The notes under the pieces: generated by a model
Told to the model about the DNA's origin: nothing
The model's database searches: none
What the model saw: the letters and a program-made list of their open reading frames with translations, nothing else
Made by a program: the position numbers and the translations under genes
NCBI GenBank assembly: GCA_003117195.1
Contig: BDSI01000016.1
Coordinates: 1,116,001-1,180,000, forward strand
Reading direction: 5' to 3'
Origin: Eudorina sp. 2006-703-Eu-15
Lineage: Eukaryota; Chlorophyta; Chlorophyceae; Chlamydomonadales; Volvocaceae
Length of the DNA stretch: 64,000 nt
In this document: positions 1-11,871 of the stretch, one piece after another
Numbering within the stretch: the stretch's first letter is position 1
Layout of the letters: each line of letters starts with the position of its first letter

Positions 1-1
1 G

Positions 2-127
2 GTGGCGGCGGTGGTGCGCCGCCATCTCTCGCCCTCGTCGCAAGGGGACCTGCTGCTGTCCCAAGTCAGACATTATGGATCGGTACTCCTGCACGGCATT
101 GCCGCGCAACACAGAGTATCTTTGTAA
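2..127 (+). CDS. Possible C-terminal fragment of an unidentified protein
   Basis: The first 127 bases are open in one forward frame without a start codon and end at a TAA (125-127), giving about 41 residues that begin VAAVVRRHLSPSSQG. The first 60 bases are GC-rich with a third-position bias like the real exons further right, and the sequence turns AT-richer just after the stop, as expected of a 3' end. A TGTAA, the usual poly(A) signal in volvocine algae, overlaps the stop. I do not recognise the family, and so short an open stretch could be chance. Confidence 0.22.
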   Translation: MAAVVRRHLSPSSQGDLLLSQVRHYGSVLLHGIAAQHRVSL

Positions 128-2587
128 ATTGTTCTTGTTCTTGCGATGCTTGTTAAATATATAAGGCATACAGGAAGATTTGCTTCAATCGGCCAGCATT
201 TTGAGCCATACGATCAACCCAGAGATGATTAATCTCTAGGTCGGGGAATTTCCCTATCTGAGTCGGAATTCGTTTGCGTACATGCTCTACCCTCACGTGG
301 CTTGACGTGGAAAGAGCTCGGAATTACAAGTACGAAAGTGTTTTTACGGCGGAAAGATCCGTTGGATAAGTGAGGTTCAACAACGGATGCAATTTTCTCA
401 CGCATCGCAGTTTTCTCACGCATCTTATCATCCTGAATTTCTGAAGGTGAGATTATGGGCGTCAGATATGATTCGAATTGTACTTTTCTGTCCATTGAGA
501 ACGTCGCAGTTTACTTGCAGGCACCCGCCTACAGAACGCAACGCGGTATCCTCCGCCGTCGAGTCGCAACACCAGCTCTGTCATGTTTTGTTGCCTTAAG
601 AATGAAAATAGAGATTCTTTACGTAGCAAAGATACGGCCGTGACAAATTACAGCTCCACACATATGGCTTGTCATGCTGAGTCATGCGCCCGCCTCTCGA
701 CTTCGATTCTTTGGCATCGCAGGCATCGCATTTCGAAGAAGTCGGGCAGGGCACTGGCGACCAAATGTCCTTCTCATGCTATATGGCTGGCGTGCACACC
801 CGCCTGACGGCCCTCCTTCGCACACAATAGAGCTCGGCGCCGATCTGGGACCGCCAGGAACATTTCAAAAATCTAAAAATATTTATATGCAATTCTTGAT
901 TTGATTTGGGAACTGCTTGTGCTCTTCTGGGGCACCGTCTGGCCTGCGCGTGCGTCAGCGGCGGGCGGCTCGAGCGATGGCCTGGTTACGGAGAATCTGG
1001 GATAGGAGGGAAACCGTCTGGAAGCTACGGGAAGGTGCCGGCAACGGCAACAACAACACACTGTAATATGTTATATTGTCATTGGAGCTGATCCAGCGCA
1101 GCAGTAAGTAGTCAACACCGGGCAGCGTACCACATACGGCCTACAACTAAAAGAGGGGGGCAAGGAAGATACTGGTCACAAGAGGGAAACGCATGGCCCG
1201 CCATGGGGCCTCTGCCCGCTCTCGAACCTGCAATCCCATGTACGCCTCCAACATGCCAGGAAGTCCACCGGCGAGGGCAGGGCTCATTCATAACTCGTCC
1301 CCTTTGGACAGTAGTAGTCTCCTTTTTTTCCTGCTAGTGCATTGTCATGCGCGTGCTTTTCGTTAGGCTTTTTTCGCGTGCCCTTGGGCCTACGGCTCGC
1401 ATGGGTAGTTGTACAGGTATGGGGTTATGCACCTCCATGTAACACAAACACACACACAGGGGGTGGGACCGGACCACCCAATCCTATCGGTGGTGGACGG
1501 CCGGATCCGCTGCGTGCAGCCAGTAGACGTAGACTCGTGATGGATAGATAGCAGCGCGAGACGCTAGGGTGTAGGGATTGGGACTAGGGAAGCCCACTTC
1601 CGGGCACGATGGGGATCCGTGGGTGCCCGAGGAGGGTCGGGCCCGACCAGTGGGAGTTGGCAGCGAGCGGGACGTGTAGGCGAGGGCCGCTTGCGACGGG
1701 AAGGGGTGTACGACAGGGAAGCTTGCGTGGTGATGTGCTGCCTTGTGCAAACCATAGCCCCATCATGGAGCACCCGACTGCATACCCGGACCCAGCAAGG
1801 CCTGACGCGTGCGAGCCGCCTCGCTCTGGCTCAGCTGGGCAGGCAGGCCTGCCGGAGGGTGCAACCCTAGCTAGTACGATTAGGTTGGGACGCGGGACCA
1901 GGCTAGTTTTACCGCACCAAGCAGGGGCGCGCCTCCGAAACGCGCCCTGGGTGCTGCAAGGACTTGAGGAGGTTGAACAGCGGACTGCGAGGCGCAGACC
2001 GCCCGGGATGGGCCTTCGCCCACTCCCTTGAGGGGGCACAGCGGTCACCGATCCTCGGGGATCGGGCACGCGCCCTTGGTTGAGAGCGAGGGGACAGAGG
2101 CCCCTTACGCCCCTTTCCCCCGTATCCGGGGAAAGTGCTTCGGCGGTCTCCCGTATGGGGCGGGTTAGCGCCCCCGGCCAGTGTCGGCCCGGCAGATATG
2201 TAACGATACACACACACACACATAACTTGAGGGTGCGTTCTGGACCGAAAACCCAGCTAAGGAAGCGCCAGGCCGGCTGGCTTACGCATACGTAGTACAT
2301 GCATGGGAATGGACTAGCGCCTAGACCGGCCCACAGCCCGACAAGCGAGACAACAACCGTTGCTTAGGCATGGCGGAAGCATTGCACCACCCGTGCACAT
2401 CCCGGCAGCCGGGTTACCCCTGTAGCTTTCGGGTTAACCCCAGAAGCAGCTATTCGGAACCGGGCGGTTGCGAACACACGCTGCCTGGGTGCTCGGTCCT
2501 GTGGACGCATGTGGCAGCATGAGCCGTTGGCTGCATCGCCGAGCCGCCGTCCGTGCTTGCATGCCTTGGTCGTCAACCGTCTACCCC

Positions 2588-2686
2588 GGTGACTCTAAGC
2601 GGAGCCATGACGCAGTGCGCGGTGACTCTAAGCGGAGCCATGACGCAGTGCGCGGTGACTCTAAGCGGAGCCATGACGCAGTGCGC
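2588..2686. repeat. 33-bp tandem repeat, three copies
   Basis: Three identical head-to-tail 33-bp units begin at 2588, 2621 and 2654, each starting GGTGACTCTAAGCGG. The unit is a multiple of three and stays open on both strands, but no gene model includes it. Exact identity suggests recent expansion. Confidence 0.95.
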
Positions 2687-3944
2687 GCAGATGCAGACAG
2701 CCCGCGGACACACCTGATGTGAGTGACTGCATGCGACCCACCTCCGCGCAGAGCGTCCCGCCCATCAGCGCGAGTCCTCAACTCCCGAAACCTGAAACAA
2801 GCTTGCTGTTACGGTAACGCCATCCTCGGCGCGAGCTTCGCATGTAAGGGGACAACAGCATATCGGTCCTGTCGGGGAGGGTAAAACCCTGCCCGGCTGG
2901 ATCGAAACGTCCCAGGTCAGGAAAACTGGAAACCCGATCTGCGGCGAGGCAGGACAGGTACGAAGGGAGGGATGCGTTGCGGCGTCACTGTCACTCGTCC
3001 AGCTCACGGGTTTGCATGTACTCCGTGTTTGCCTGCGAGCTATCTGGGCCTGTTGGAACACGCACCCGGTCGGGACTCGGGTCCACCTTGTAATGGTTAC
3101 TATTATGTACTCCCAAACGCAAGAAGGGATGGGCCCTCCACGCCTACCGCGTGATGCCGACCACGTCTGACAGCAGTCATGAAGTGGGGGCAGGGCTCGC
3201 TGCAAGCTAGGCTTGAGCCCACGGTATGTCATGTCGGTCCTGGGTGCATTCCAAGGCCGCAACCAGAGGACATTTATTTGTTTTCTAGGCGCATTGTCCT
3301 GGCGGGTAATGTCGGGCGCTGAATAAGTTGCGCGCGTTGCAGGGTTCCCCGCTCTTCGGCACCGAGCTCGGATGAGTGACGACAGGCGGGTGTGCTCCGC
3401 GATCGCCTGTTCCGTCCTGTTTCATGAACTGAAAGTATTCAGGTTTTCACGATTATGAAACATGGCACAAGGGAAAGGAAGCGTCAGCGTCGTCGCTTCA
3501 CATAAAATAGAGTTAGCAACGTTGCAACTGCCCGAACCTTCCGACGGACTGTCCAGTGGCCGGATAGGGTTCATTCATTTCGTACCTTGCCCGTTGAAAA
3601 TACAGGAGGTGGTTGGAAGGCACCCTATATCCTCAAGGCACAGAGCTGAAGAAACGACATACCAACACGGTCGGACAGATACATGGACGGCGCGCATACT
3701 TGCGGCGTGCGCTTCGACGCGCAACGCCATCGGCTTTCCTTCCCAAACCTACACAACCGAGGTGACAGCAACCTTCTGCTGCTCTCAACTGCAAGCGCGA
3801 CGCTTTCTTTGCTGGTGCACCATGTGGCCCACTGGCACTGATCCGAGCTAGCCGCCTGCTCCCAACGTCTTCCACGGGGGAGGTCCCCTAGAATCCCATC
3901 GAAGACGGGGAAATTCCTCACCGAATCCCTAGCTCCCTGGCCCC

Positions 3945-4023
3945 ACATCCCCGGTCCGATGGCCCAACATGCCCGGTCCAATCGCCCTACATCCCCGATG
4001 ACATTGCCCAACATCCCCGGTCA
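3945..4023. repeat. 22-bp imperfect tandem repeat, about 3.5 copies
   Basis: Units starting ACATCCCCGGT or close variants begin at 3945, 3967, 3989 and 4011. Several substitutions separate the copies, so the array is older than the 33-bp array upstream. Confidence 0.85.
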
Positions 4024-7000
4024 TATCTTATCGACTCCCCGGAAAGCTGTCTCAGGTTCTATCGGGCGCACCTGTGCGCACCGGACCTTGCTTCGTCGGT
4101 TGTATGCAAGCAGACCTCTCGGGTCACCAATGACAGGTGACTCGTGTAATTTGGGGCCCGGTGTGGCCTGCCCATCCATTCCCTCTGTTCAGATCGAGTG
4201 CCGCGCCGGAACGAGTCCCGCTCCCGCAACCAGACATACAAACACTTCGTGCCGGGCAACGAAACGTCATGATAATAAGCAACGAACACCATCCCGGCCC
4301 CCCGCCTCGCCATGTGACTCGGGGGCTCTGGTGCGGTTTCCAGGCGAGGCACTCCTGGCGCGCTGGTAACCTGGTGTGTTTGCCGGTATGGCTGCTATCA
4401 CCCTCCCGCTCCCGGGTGATGGTGGATGGGTGACGTGAGGCGCCTACGATCTGTCTGGGCCCATTGGAACGCCACCTTGCAACGGGTACAAAAACACCAT
4501 CGAAGTGTTCGAATATTCGACGATTGCTTGATGAGTCCCACCTATGTTGGGCAGGGGGCGCACCATTTACACCGCCGGAGTCCCGACCCGCGCATCCCCG
4601 CCCGAATGGCAGCAGCCGGCCCACGGACAGCCGCACAGACGGCTGCACTGACAGTCAAGCACATGCGCTTTAAGAGGGTAACATGATAGGGCATCCAAGG
4701 CCCCTGGGGGAAGGGTCGAAGAGCCCTGGAGGACGTGCGATCACGCACTGCGAAACTACGCCGCGCCAGGGCGCCACCATGGGTTCTGTTGGCTTGCTCC
4801 GCTCCGCGTCGTGTCGCGGACCACGCGCGTTTGTGCAGTGCAGTGCACTGCAGTGCGCGCCGATGGCTGGGCTGGAATGCACGAAACCCTGAAGCTGCCC
4901 GAAAAGTGCTAAGGAGCAGGCCGACGCCGGCGAAGGCAGCACGTTTTGCGCACGCGCACCCGCAATTGCAAAAGCCGTTGTGCCGAACGCCTTCCTGCTG
5001 TCCGGCGTTCTCCTTCACCTACGTATTACTCCTTTCTGACTAAGCGCCTCTTACATTAGTACATGACGCAACTTTCATTGACAATACCTCAAACCATCCA
5101 AGCGAGTGGTTTTGTGCATGCGGTTGCAGGCCGGTCGCGCTCTCTCCGGTGCGTTTAGTGAAGGGCATGGCCTTCAGCGATAACGTCGGCCGGGGGTCTT
5201 CCAGCTCGAAAATGGCGTGTTACATGCGAGTACAAAATTATGAAAGGTGCACGATTGTTTTCTGCGCATTTAAGGCCAGTTCATCCCCAATAGGGCTTTT
5301 GCAGGTACGCTTACCGGTACCTGAGCGCCTCCCAAATGAGCAACGTGAGCGACTAAAGCCACTTGATCGCCATACGGTAAGCTCTGCGCATATGTGTGCG
5401 TAACAACGCAAGCACTTTTTTTAACGAACAGTATTGGCGACGGAGGTGCAGGAAACTTTTGGGGTTTTTTTAGTTAAATTCTTCAACCAAGGATTCACAC
5501 GATAACCAGAGGTACATAAAGCTCCACTGTAAATAATGCTGCAGCAAAGAAATAAATTTGTTTCGCTTATCTTCGCTGATTGTTGAACGACAGCCGCCAT
5601 TTTGACGACCTGAGTCAGACATTGTTAGTAATCTACCTCTCAAGCGACAAAAACGCATGTGTCAAATTTTCATCTGAAATTATTACAAAGCAATTAATCG
5701 AGCCTGCTTATGTTGACCACTAACCCGATCTTATTTGCATTTGATTCCTTGACAAATGACAGAATGTGCTTCTATGCCACCTTTAAAACAGTGTCTTTAA
5801 AAGCAGATATATCACATTGATGATGGGGAGATGCAGCTTCAAGCCGAGAGACGACTAAGTGCTTACGTTGGATGACCTACGACGCCGGATGCGCCACGAT
5901 GCATCTGTGATTGCATGCAAGATTTTATCAGTTCTGGAATAATAAGATCTTACAAATATTTATGTACTATACTGCGCCATCTTAAGGGTGTTGGTTACCT
6001 TAGCTACGCTCAACCTCCCGATTATTCAGGTAGGCGAATTCTTCGACTGGCCTGACTGAAATGCGATCTCTCATAATACTGCGACGCGCATTGGGTTTGC
6101 ATATTTTTTCAATATAGTATTTCCGTCTTTGGTCATGTCGAGTACAGTGGGCGGCGGGCGATACGTACATGCGCCGACACGGCGCAACATCAACCGCGCC
6201 TTGCAGCCCGATATTCGAACTCGCTCAACGGAATCAGCCACACCCGGTAATTAGGTATGAGTGGATGAACGTTACAGCGGACCCCGAAAAGGGATCAACG
6301 CTGTACACCAGGGGACTCCACCGACAAGGCGGCAAGTAAGGTGTGGCGGTCGCTGCTGTTATCAACCTGCTGGCGAGGCTAGGCCGGAGGCTCCCCGAAC
6401 GATTCATAAATGACGCATCGAACGCCGTGAATGAACCGCAACTGCGGTCTCACCAGTATCCTACCACCCAAGCCGTAGCCAGGCGGCCCCATCCATACAA
6501 TATACTTTCGGTATCCTGACCAGGCGCTTGACGAAAGGGAGCCCGCCCTCCAGGGTAGGGTATTATTTCTAATTCGAATCGGGCCCCGCCACCACGCGTC
6601 CCATGCCTGCCCGCGACCTTGTCAGTGCCAGTACCTTAGGGAGGGATCTTGCAGGAAGGCCACTCTTGCAGGAAGGCCAGTCTGGGGTTGCGACGGATAC
6701 CCGAGCACAAGCAGAGAGCAGTCGCCTCCAGGAGCCACAAACCCTAGCGCCTCCAGCGCACCTTCGCGTAGAGGTGCGCGCCTCCCTCTCCGTCCGTAAG
6801 ACTGTGACCAGTCCTCTCATATGACGGGAAATGGAGCCGACCTTTGCAAGCGGATTGGCCTGCCTACACGACCTCACACGCGGCGGATCCGGGACATACA
6901 ACGTTGTCCTCCTTTGCGCTGTTCACCTGCAGCGACGCATGCAGGGGCACAGTTGCAACCTCGGGTGTGTACCCCCGTATGTATGTACCCGGGAAGCGGC

Positions 7001-8405
7001 ATGGAATGGGCGACCAGATTGCAGGTGCCGCGTGCAGCGTGCGCGTTCGTTCATTCATTCATGTGTGTAGCGTCGACAGCGGCGAAAGCCCGAGCCCGAA
7101 TGATTAACGGATCTGATGCCGTACACCGGACTTGCTATCCGGCGCAGCAAGACTACGGCAACACAGCATCGATCCAGGGGGTGGACGGATGCTTCATGAG
7201 ATGCATGGTGAAACCCAGTTGAGGGCCAACACACCATTAAGTTGTTGAATGTAGAGATGTATGGTCAATTAAAGGACCAAGACGTATGAATTTCGTCAAC
7301 TACGCGCAGTATTGCAGCGCACCTTGGCCGCAGATGGACGGGCGCCGACATGCATGCGGAGCGCGCGTGGACTTCCGTGACAGCTGCTTGGGGCGGCAGT
7401 CGCCGGCAGGGCAGGGCAGGGCTAATTTGAAAAATAGCGTGAAAGAATGCAGGGACAGCAGGTACAAGGATGAGCTTCCTGCATGCACTGGGGCTTTCAG
7501 AAAAAATCTCGTGGACGCTCCCGCCACTAAACCGGCGGGCGCAATGCGTAAACGTGTATACCCGCAACGACGATCGGGGGTACTGAATGTAATTGCCTGT
7601 CAATGCGCAAACTCAGAGACTTGGCGTGTGAAAACCAGAGGAAACGGTTCCGATAGACCTCGAGCAGTACACGTGTGTACGCACACAAAAATTACAACAA
7701 TTTGCGCAAAAGCGACAGTCTGTAGACCTTCCAAACCCCCAATTTCTGATATAATTGGCAACTTACTGCGTCCTTTCGACTTTGCACAACCACCGGGAAC
7801 CGCAGGACCTAGTAATTTTTATTACAATGAGTAACTAATGTGCATACGTATAGGAGTACTTACTTCCGTCTTCAGAGATGTACATCAGCCCAACCCAAGG
7901 AGAGTCGCTCGTCCATCGCCGGATAATAAGCAGAGGGTCCACCCCAGTGACTAAAAAGTAAGCGTGTTGTATTCGTGTGGTATACTTCAGAAACAAAGTT
8001 GCTTGATCCCTGACCATCTACTAGGTGCCTATGATACGCTTGCACAGATGGCTTTGGCTTTTATGACTTTACATCACATCGTCATGCAACCCTTTTCCCT
8101 CATTAATGGCTTTCTTTGCATGCGCTCCTCTGGTTCTGCTTGATTTGCTCCTTGTGATGTTCTTGTTGGAAGCCTAGGGTAAGACGGGCATAGTAATCGC
8201 CTCAAACGTATGATCCTGAGATGCAACACATGGCATTACAATAATGTTGGATAGCTTATGCTGCATTGCATTAATGGGCGGCGGGAGTGTGCCAGGTATT
8301 TCCGTTTGATTGAGCGCTTTTTTGCCGTCTCACTGTTCCTGACGCTCGCAGGTGCATGCTTCGTACCATCTTAACGCAATATTTGGGCCTTAGAGTCTGA
8401 CGAGC

Positions 8406-11219
8406 GTGCGAGCGCTTGTCTGCGTGTTGGCGGGCGACATGAGCACTACCAGCCGTTCGACCTGGCTCCTGATCTCTGTCTGCTGGGCCGGATGGGTGCT
8501 GGGAAAGGTTTACACAGATTCTCCATCTGGCCTCGAGAGGTCCTCATATGAAGGCAAGTTTGTTCCTTACTGGCGTGTTTGGAATCGAATTGCGCGGTCC
8601 CGTTTCTTCCAGGGTCTGATCTCTATTGCCATGCACAATTCCACAGGTACAATTTTGATTCTCATGTCATCGCTAACGAATGGCACGGATTTGACACAGC
8701 ACTACCTTCAGGGTAATGATGGCCAGCTGTACCGTCTGGATTTCAATGATGAAGCTGATGTCGAAGGCATTTTTCCAAATTCCCACATATCTGTTAGCTG
8801 CGTGGCGGCGAGCGCCGGCGTCCTGCAATCTTGCGATATGCCGGTGATGGCGCACGATCGTCGGCTTTTGTTCGGCAACACCATTACGACGCCGACCAGG
8901 CCAACATATCTTATCTACGCTCCCAAATTCTGTGGCCTCGAGAGTGCAAGAGTTGCCGATTCAGAAGTGAGCATTCCGTGTTTGGCGTGCCGTAGGTGCT
9001 GCTAGGCGACCCTACTACATGGCGCGCTTGCAGCTCTGCTTGCATATCGCACAATGCCGTGGCACGCCCTCCTGTTCAGTTTGAGCTTCATGGAAGGCGA
9101 GGCGACATTTTGTGAACCTATCGCGCACACATCGCACGTACGGCGACGATCCCTGCACAGGCCCACCGACGCCGAGACTCCTTTGTGCACGTGTACCGGG
9201 TCTCATCTGGTGCCTGTGATGTGTGGCCCTGCAGGACGTTTGGAGGTTCATCAACGGATCAGGCGTGTACCTCGGTCGGAATTTGGTGGGGTACTACAGC
9301 CAGTGCTCGTATGGACAGGTGATCTTGAACTCCAACAACGTCGTGGTCATCGACAACCTGACCATCCCCTGTTCGGGCAAGGTGGACGTGCCGTTCGCGT
9401 TCCCGTCCGGCAACTCGTTCGACGTGCGGTCCTGCAACAACGACAACATGCTCAAGTGGCACTACTACTTGGACGGGCAGCTGGCCGACGGCTTCGCCGC
9501 CAGGTTTAACCACAAGGTCCTGATCTTGCCCAAGGGCTTCACAGGGAGGATGCCAGGTGCGCGGGTGCCAGGCGGTGATGGGGAAGGGTGTCAGCTGTAA
9601 TGGGGCCGGGCCGGGCCGGAACATCGCGGGGCGTCGTTGTATGACGTTGACACTGCGGGCCGCCACCGTTGGGCTTTGTGTTTGTGGTGCCGAAGGGGCA
9701 GAGGGCAGGGGACGGGCGCAGCACGAGTGGGTGTGTGCGACTGAGGATGCGGAGTGTGGTGTCTTGGCGCGGCGCGTGGCGCGTTTATGAGGGCGAGGGG
9801 GCTCCTCGGAGGATTGGACGCCGAACAGAAGCGGCGGAGGCGGAGGCCGAGGCGGTTATAGCGTCATGGCCGAGTGACGCCGGGCATGTTGTCGGACGGG
9901 CGTCAGTGTTTCGCCTGCCTGCGTGGCGGGACTTGAGCCATGTCCGGCGAATGGGGCCCTGACTGAAGGGGGGCAGGGGCACTGGGAACAATCGTGCGTC
10001 GTGATGTGGGGCCCCGGGGGTAGTACGCTGCACTGGGCGCCTGCAAGGTGCGCGTTCGGATGAAACAAATCGAACGGTCACCAGCAATGCGTCGATGCGT
10101 GGTCCCTGGTACGAGCACACGCCTTCACGATGGCCAGCGGCTATATCTTGGCTCGTGAGAGGGATGTGCCTCCTAGCCTGGATCCCAGCGTGGATCCCAG
10201 CGTGGATCCCAGCGTGGATCCCAGCGTGGATCCCAGCGTGGATCCCAGCGTGGATCCCGGCGTGGATCCCGGCGTGGATCCCAGCGTGGATTCCAGCGTG
10301 GATCCCAGCGTGGATCCCAGCGTGGATCCCGGCGTGGATCCCAACGTGGATCCCGGCGTGGATCTCGGCGTGGATCTCGGCGTGGATCCCGGCGTGGACC
10401 CCAGCGACACCTGCTCAGGAAATCTCAGCACTCGCAGCACTCCGAAATGCCGCCCAATGTGCGCTTGCAGTCCTAGGGGGCTGCCATACCTACAGGATGC
10501 TGGCGCATAGGGTGTTCCTGGTTGTGGGTCAGGGCACGGCAGGGGCCTGGGGATTCCTGCAGAGGAAGCACCACCCCCTGATGAATGACGTCGCGGCACC
10601 TATACTCAATCGCCTCCAGCCCCCGTCACCGTCGTGATGCATGGCCTCATACCCATCCACACCACCGCCTCGCCCCGTCTCAAAACCAAACCAGAACGGC
10701 ACTTGCGTTTATTTGCTTTTGTTGTTGGCCTGCAGGCTGCAACGGCATCGCCGGCTCCGCTTCCATAGGCCCCTGGATGCGGCAGTACAGCGACGCGAAC
10801 AGCTGGGGCACGGGTCTGGTTTGGTGGTCGGGGGACGCCTTCGGGGATGTGGAGCTGCTGTTTCACGAGGCGGGACACAACCTGGGGATGGCACACGCCA
10901 ACGTGCCGGGGGGTTGCGACCTAGGCGACCAGTGCGACCACACCTGCCCCATGGGCGGCGCGTCAGGTCAAGGGGTCCGGTGCCCGAACGCGCCCCACAT
11001 GTGGCAGGTGAGTGGACCGGCGGGAGGGAGGGAGGGTGCGAGGGCGGGAGGCAGGGAGGCAGGTGGGCAGGGGGGCAGGGTGCGAGGGCGGGAGGGAGGG
11101 AGGGAGGGCGGGAAGGAGGCAGGGTACAGAGGGCGGGCGGGGTATCCCAATAGTGGGGGGAGCCGGTGGGTTCGAAAGGCGGAACAAAGGGAGAGAAGAA
11201 GCAGCAGGAATGGCAGCAT

Positions 11220-11260
<41 letters not shown>

Positions 11261-11840
11261 TAGCTGCAGCAGCAATAGCAGCAGCAGCAATAGCAGCAGC
11301 AGCAATAGCAGCAGCTGATGCCCTCAATCCAACGGAAATCAGATCATGTTTGGTTTCCATTAGTCTCATCGCACCCGTTGTCTTACCGGAGCTGCGCCAT
11401 TCGGCGCTATAGTGTACGGCAGGTATAACGAGAGGGTTAGCGGTGGATTCGGAGCCGAACATGGACCAGCCCGCAGCATCTCATACCATCCCATCGCATC
11501 TCATATGATCCCATCTCATCTCATCTCAAGTCATTCCATCTCATCTCATCTCATCTCATCTCATCTCATCTCATCTCATCTCTGAAGGCCGTGGGTCATT
11601 TGGAGGCGGCGGTAGGGTTTGCCCACCGCACGGAACCGCACGTTATTTTCTGGGTTTATGTCGTACAGACAGCCGCCTGGCGGGTGACCTCACACAGCGC
11701 GCAGCCGAGCGGCCTCATGGGGACCTATGGAGGGGTTCCAATTCAGCGCTCCGAGCGGAATCATGTTGCGTGGGACCTCCCCCGGGGCCCAGCCCTTTAC
11801 GCGAACCAGCAAGTGTGTGCGCGCGTGTGTGTGTGTGTGT

Positions 11841-11871
<31 letters not shown>

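Larger units (their letters stand above)
128..8405. other. No supported gene; repeats and an AT-rich island
   Basis: No stretch here shows a recognisable protein motif or a chain of phase-compatible exons. Open frames up to 238 codons exist (minus 1584-2300; plus 7286-7834), but they carry no domain signature. The stretch holds a 33-bp tandem repeat at 2588-2686, a 22-bp imperfect repeat at 3945-4023, a 17-bp direct duplication near 6648-6679, a clearly AT-rich island at about 5400-6130, and one copy of a dispersed sequence around 6258-6300 (see findings). Confidence 0.6.

Noticed and set aside
1584..2300. 238-codon minus-strand frame
   Set aside because: Composition is that of random GC-rich DNA; no domain or neighbour supports it.
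7286..7834. 182-codon plus-strand frame
   Set aside because: No motif, no splice context and no codon bias like the real exons; kept only as a note.
10095..10637. Long open frames on both strands across the 12-bp minisatellite
   Set aside because: They exist only because the repeat unit is divisible by three and stop-free; the array lies between two phase-matched protease exons.
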